Below are positions 31,869-32,001 of a stretch of DNA of 32,001 nucleotides, one piece after another (position 1 is the stretch's first letter; every line of letters starts with the position of its first letter). The notes below the pieces were generated by a model. It did not search any database. It was not told the DNA's origin and worked only from the letters and a program-made list of their open reading frames with translations. The DNA comes from an uncultured Lachnospiraceae bacterium (GTDB lineage Bacteria; Bacillota; Clostridia; Lachnospirales; Lachnospiraceae), in the NCBI GenBank assembly GCA_947629385.1, contig CANRDO010000031.1, positions 1 to 32,001 of the forward strand, written 5' to 3'. Position numbers and translations under genes: made by a program.

Positions 31869-31897
31869 ATTTTATCAGACAAAAAAGCAATCTGCAA
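31869..31897 (-). promoter_or_regulatory. Promoter of tmcAL
   Basis: On the minus strand, TTGCAG (31897-31892) and TAAAAT (31874-31869) are spaced by 17 bp, with a predicted start near 31862 and a leader of about 40 nt. This supports the start chosen for tmcAL. Confidence 0.6.
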
Positions 31898-31944
31898 CGC
31901 AAATTTCATCTTGTCCGCTGTTAAAATCCCATCTTTGACAGTTC

Positions 31945-31990
31945 AAATGCGGGGAAACTTGATAATTCCAAGGATTCCCCGCATTTTTAT
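31945..31990. terminator. Strong hairpin at the right edge, probable terminator
   Basis: AAATGCGGGGAA (31945-31956) and TTCCCCGCATTT (31975-31986) form a perfect 12-bp stem with an 18-nt loop that itself contains CTTG/CAAG. It is followed by TTTTTATT on the plus strand and by TTTGAACTG on the minus strand. No plus-strand gene ends here, so it may end a minus-strand gene beyond the window, insulating the tmcAL promoter. Confidence 0.6.
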
Positions 31991-32001
31991 TAGCTAAAAA
32001 T

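Overview
The window looks like a chromosomal segment of a Gram-positive anaerobe of the class Clostridia, most probably Lachnospiraceae. The evidence is the gene order polA, coaE, walJ-type metallo-beta-lactamase, ACT-domain protein, UPF0210 protein, together with strong AGGAGG-type ribosome binding sites, sigma-A-like promoters, an LtaS-like sulfatase, UPF0237/UPF0210 proteins and tmcAL. From about 2.04 kb onward the DNA is GC-rich; this family assignment is an inference from gene content.

Positions 1-2003 are visibly AT-richer, with different codon use, and look accessory. They hold the 3' end of an AAA-type ATPase gene, a 355-bp gap with a tiny coding relic and a near-consensus promoter, and a two-gene operon. 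The operon encodes a short HipA-like kinase (HipT-size) followed by a small protein resembling the N-terminal subdomain of HipA (HipS-like). No HipB-like DNA-binding gene is visible, and the order is kinase first. This is the best candidate for an unusual system in the window.

Positions 2036-8368 are a rightward block: a DUF815-type AAA+ ATPase, an exopolyphosphatase-like Ppx/GppA-HD protein with several altered motif residues, polyphosphate kinase 1 carrying an inserted 14-unit Lys-Asp-Ala repeat, and the isoprenoid gene ispG. Next comes a 549-bp gap holding a stand-alone candidate structured RNA of about 200 nt with its own promoter and terminator.

Positions 8918-10741 (minus strand) encode a NarL-type response regulator and its histidine kinase. 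They are divergent from a three-gene ABC-2 exporter operon (10988-14252). A perfect palindrome abuts the kinase promoter and is the likely operator. A beta-propeller lactonase-like gene, a sigma-70-family protein lacking a recognisable region 4, and aroC follow.

Positions 17537-22442 hold a small LysM protein, an inactive-looking rhomboid-like membrane protein with a C-terminal zinc ribbon, an LtaS-like membrane sulfatase and a lysA-type decarboxylase. A tRNA-Leu(CAA) with its own promoter and terminator sits at 22576-22657. Then come a small zinc-finger membrane protein, polA, coaE, walJ, the ACT and UPF0210 pair, a secreted two-SH3 protein with a Gln/Thr repeat tail, and, convergent on the minus strand, tmcAL. 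Housekeeping replication, tRNA, cofactor and cell-envelope functions dominate.
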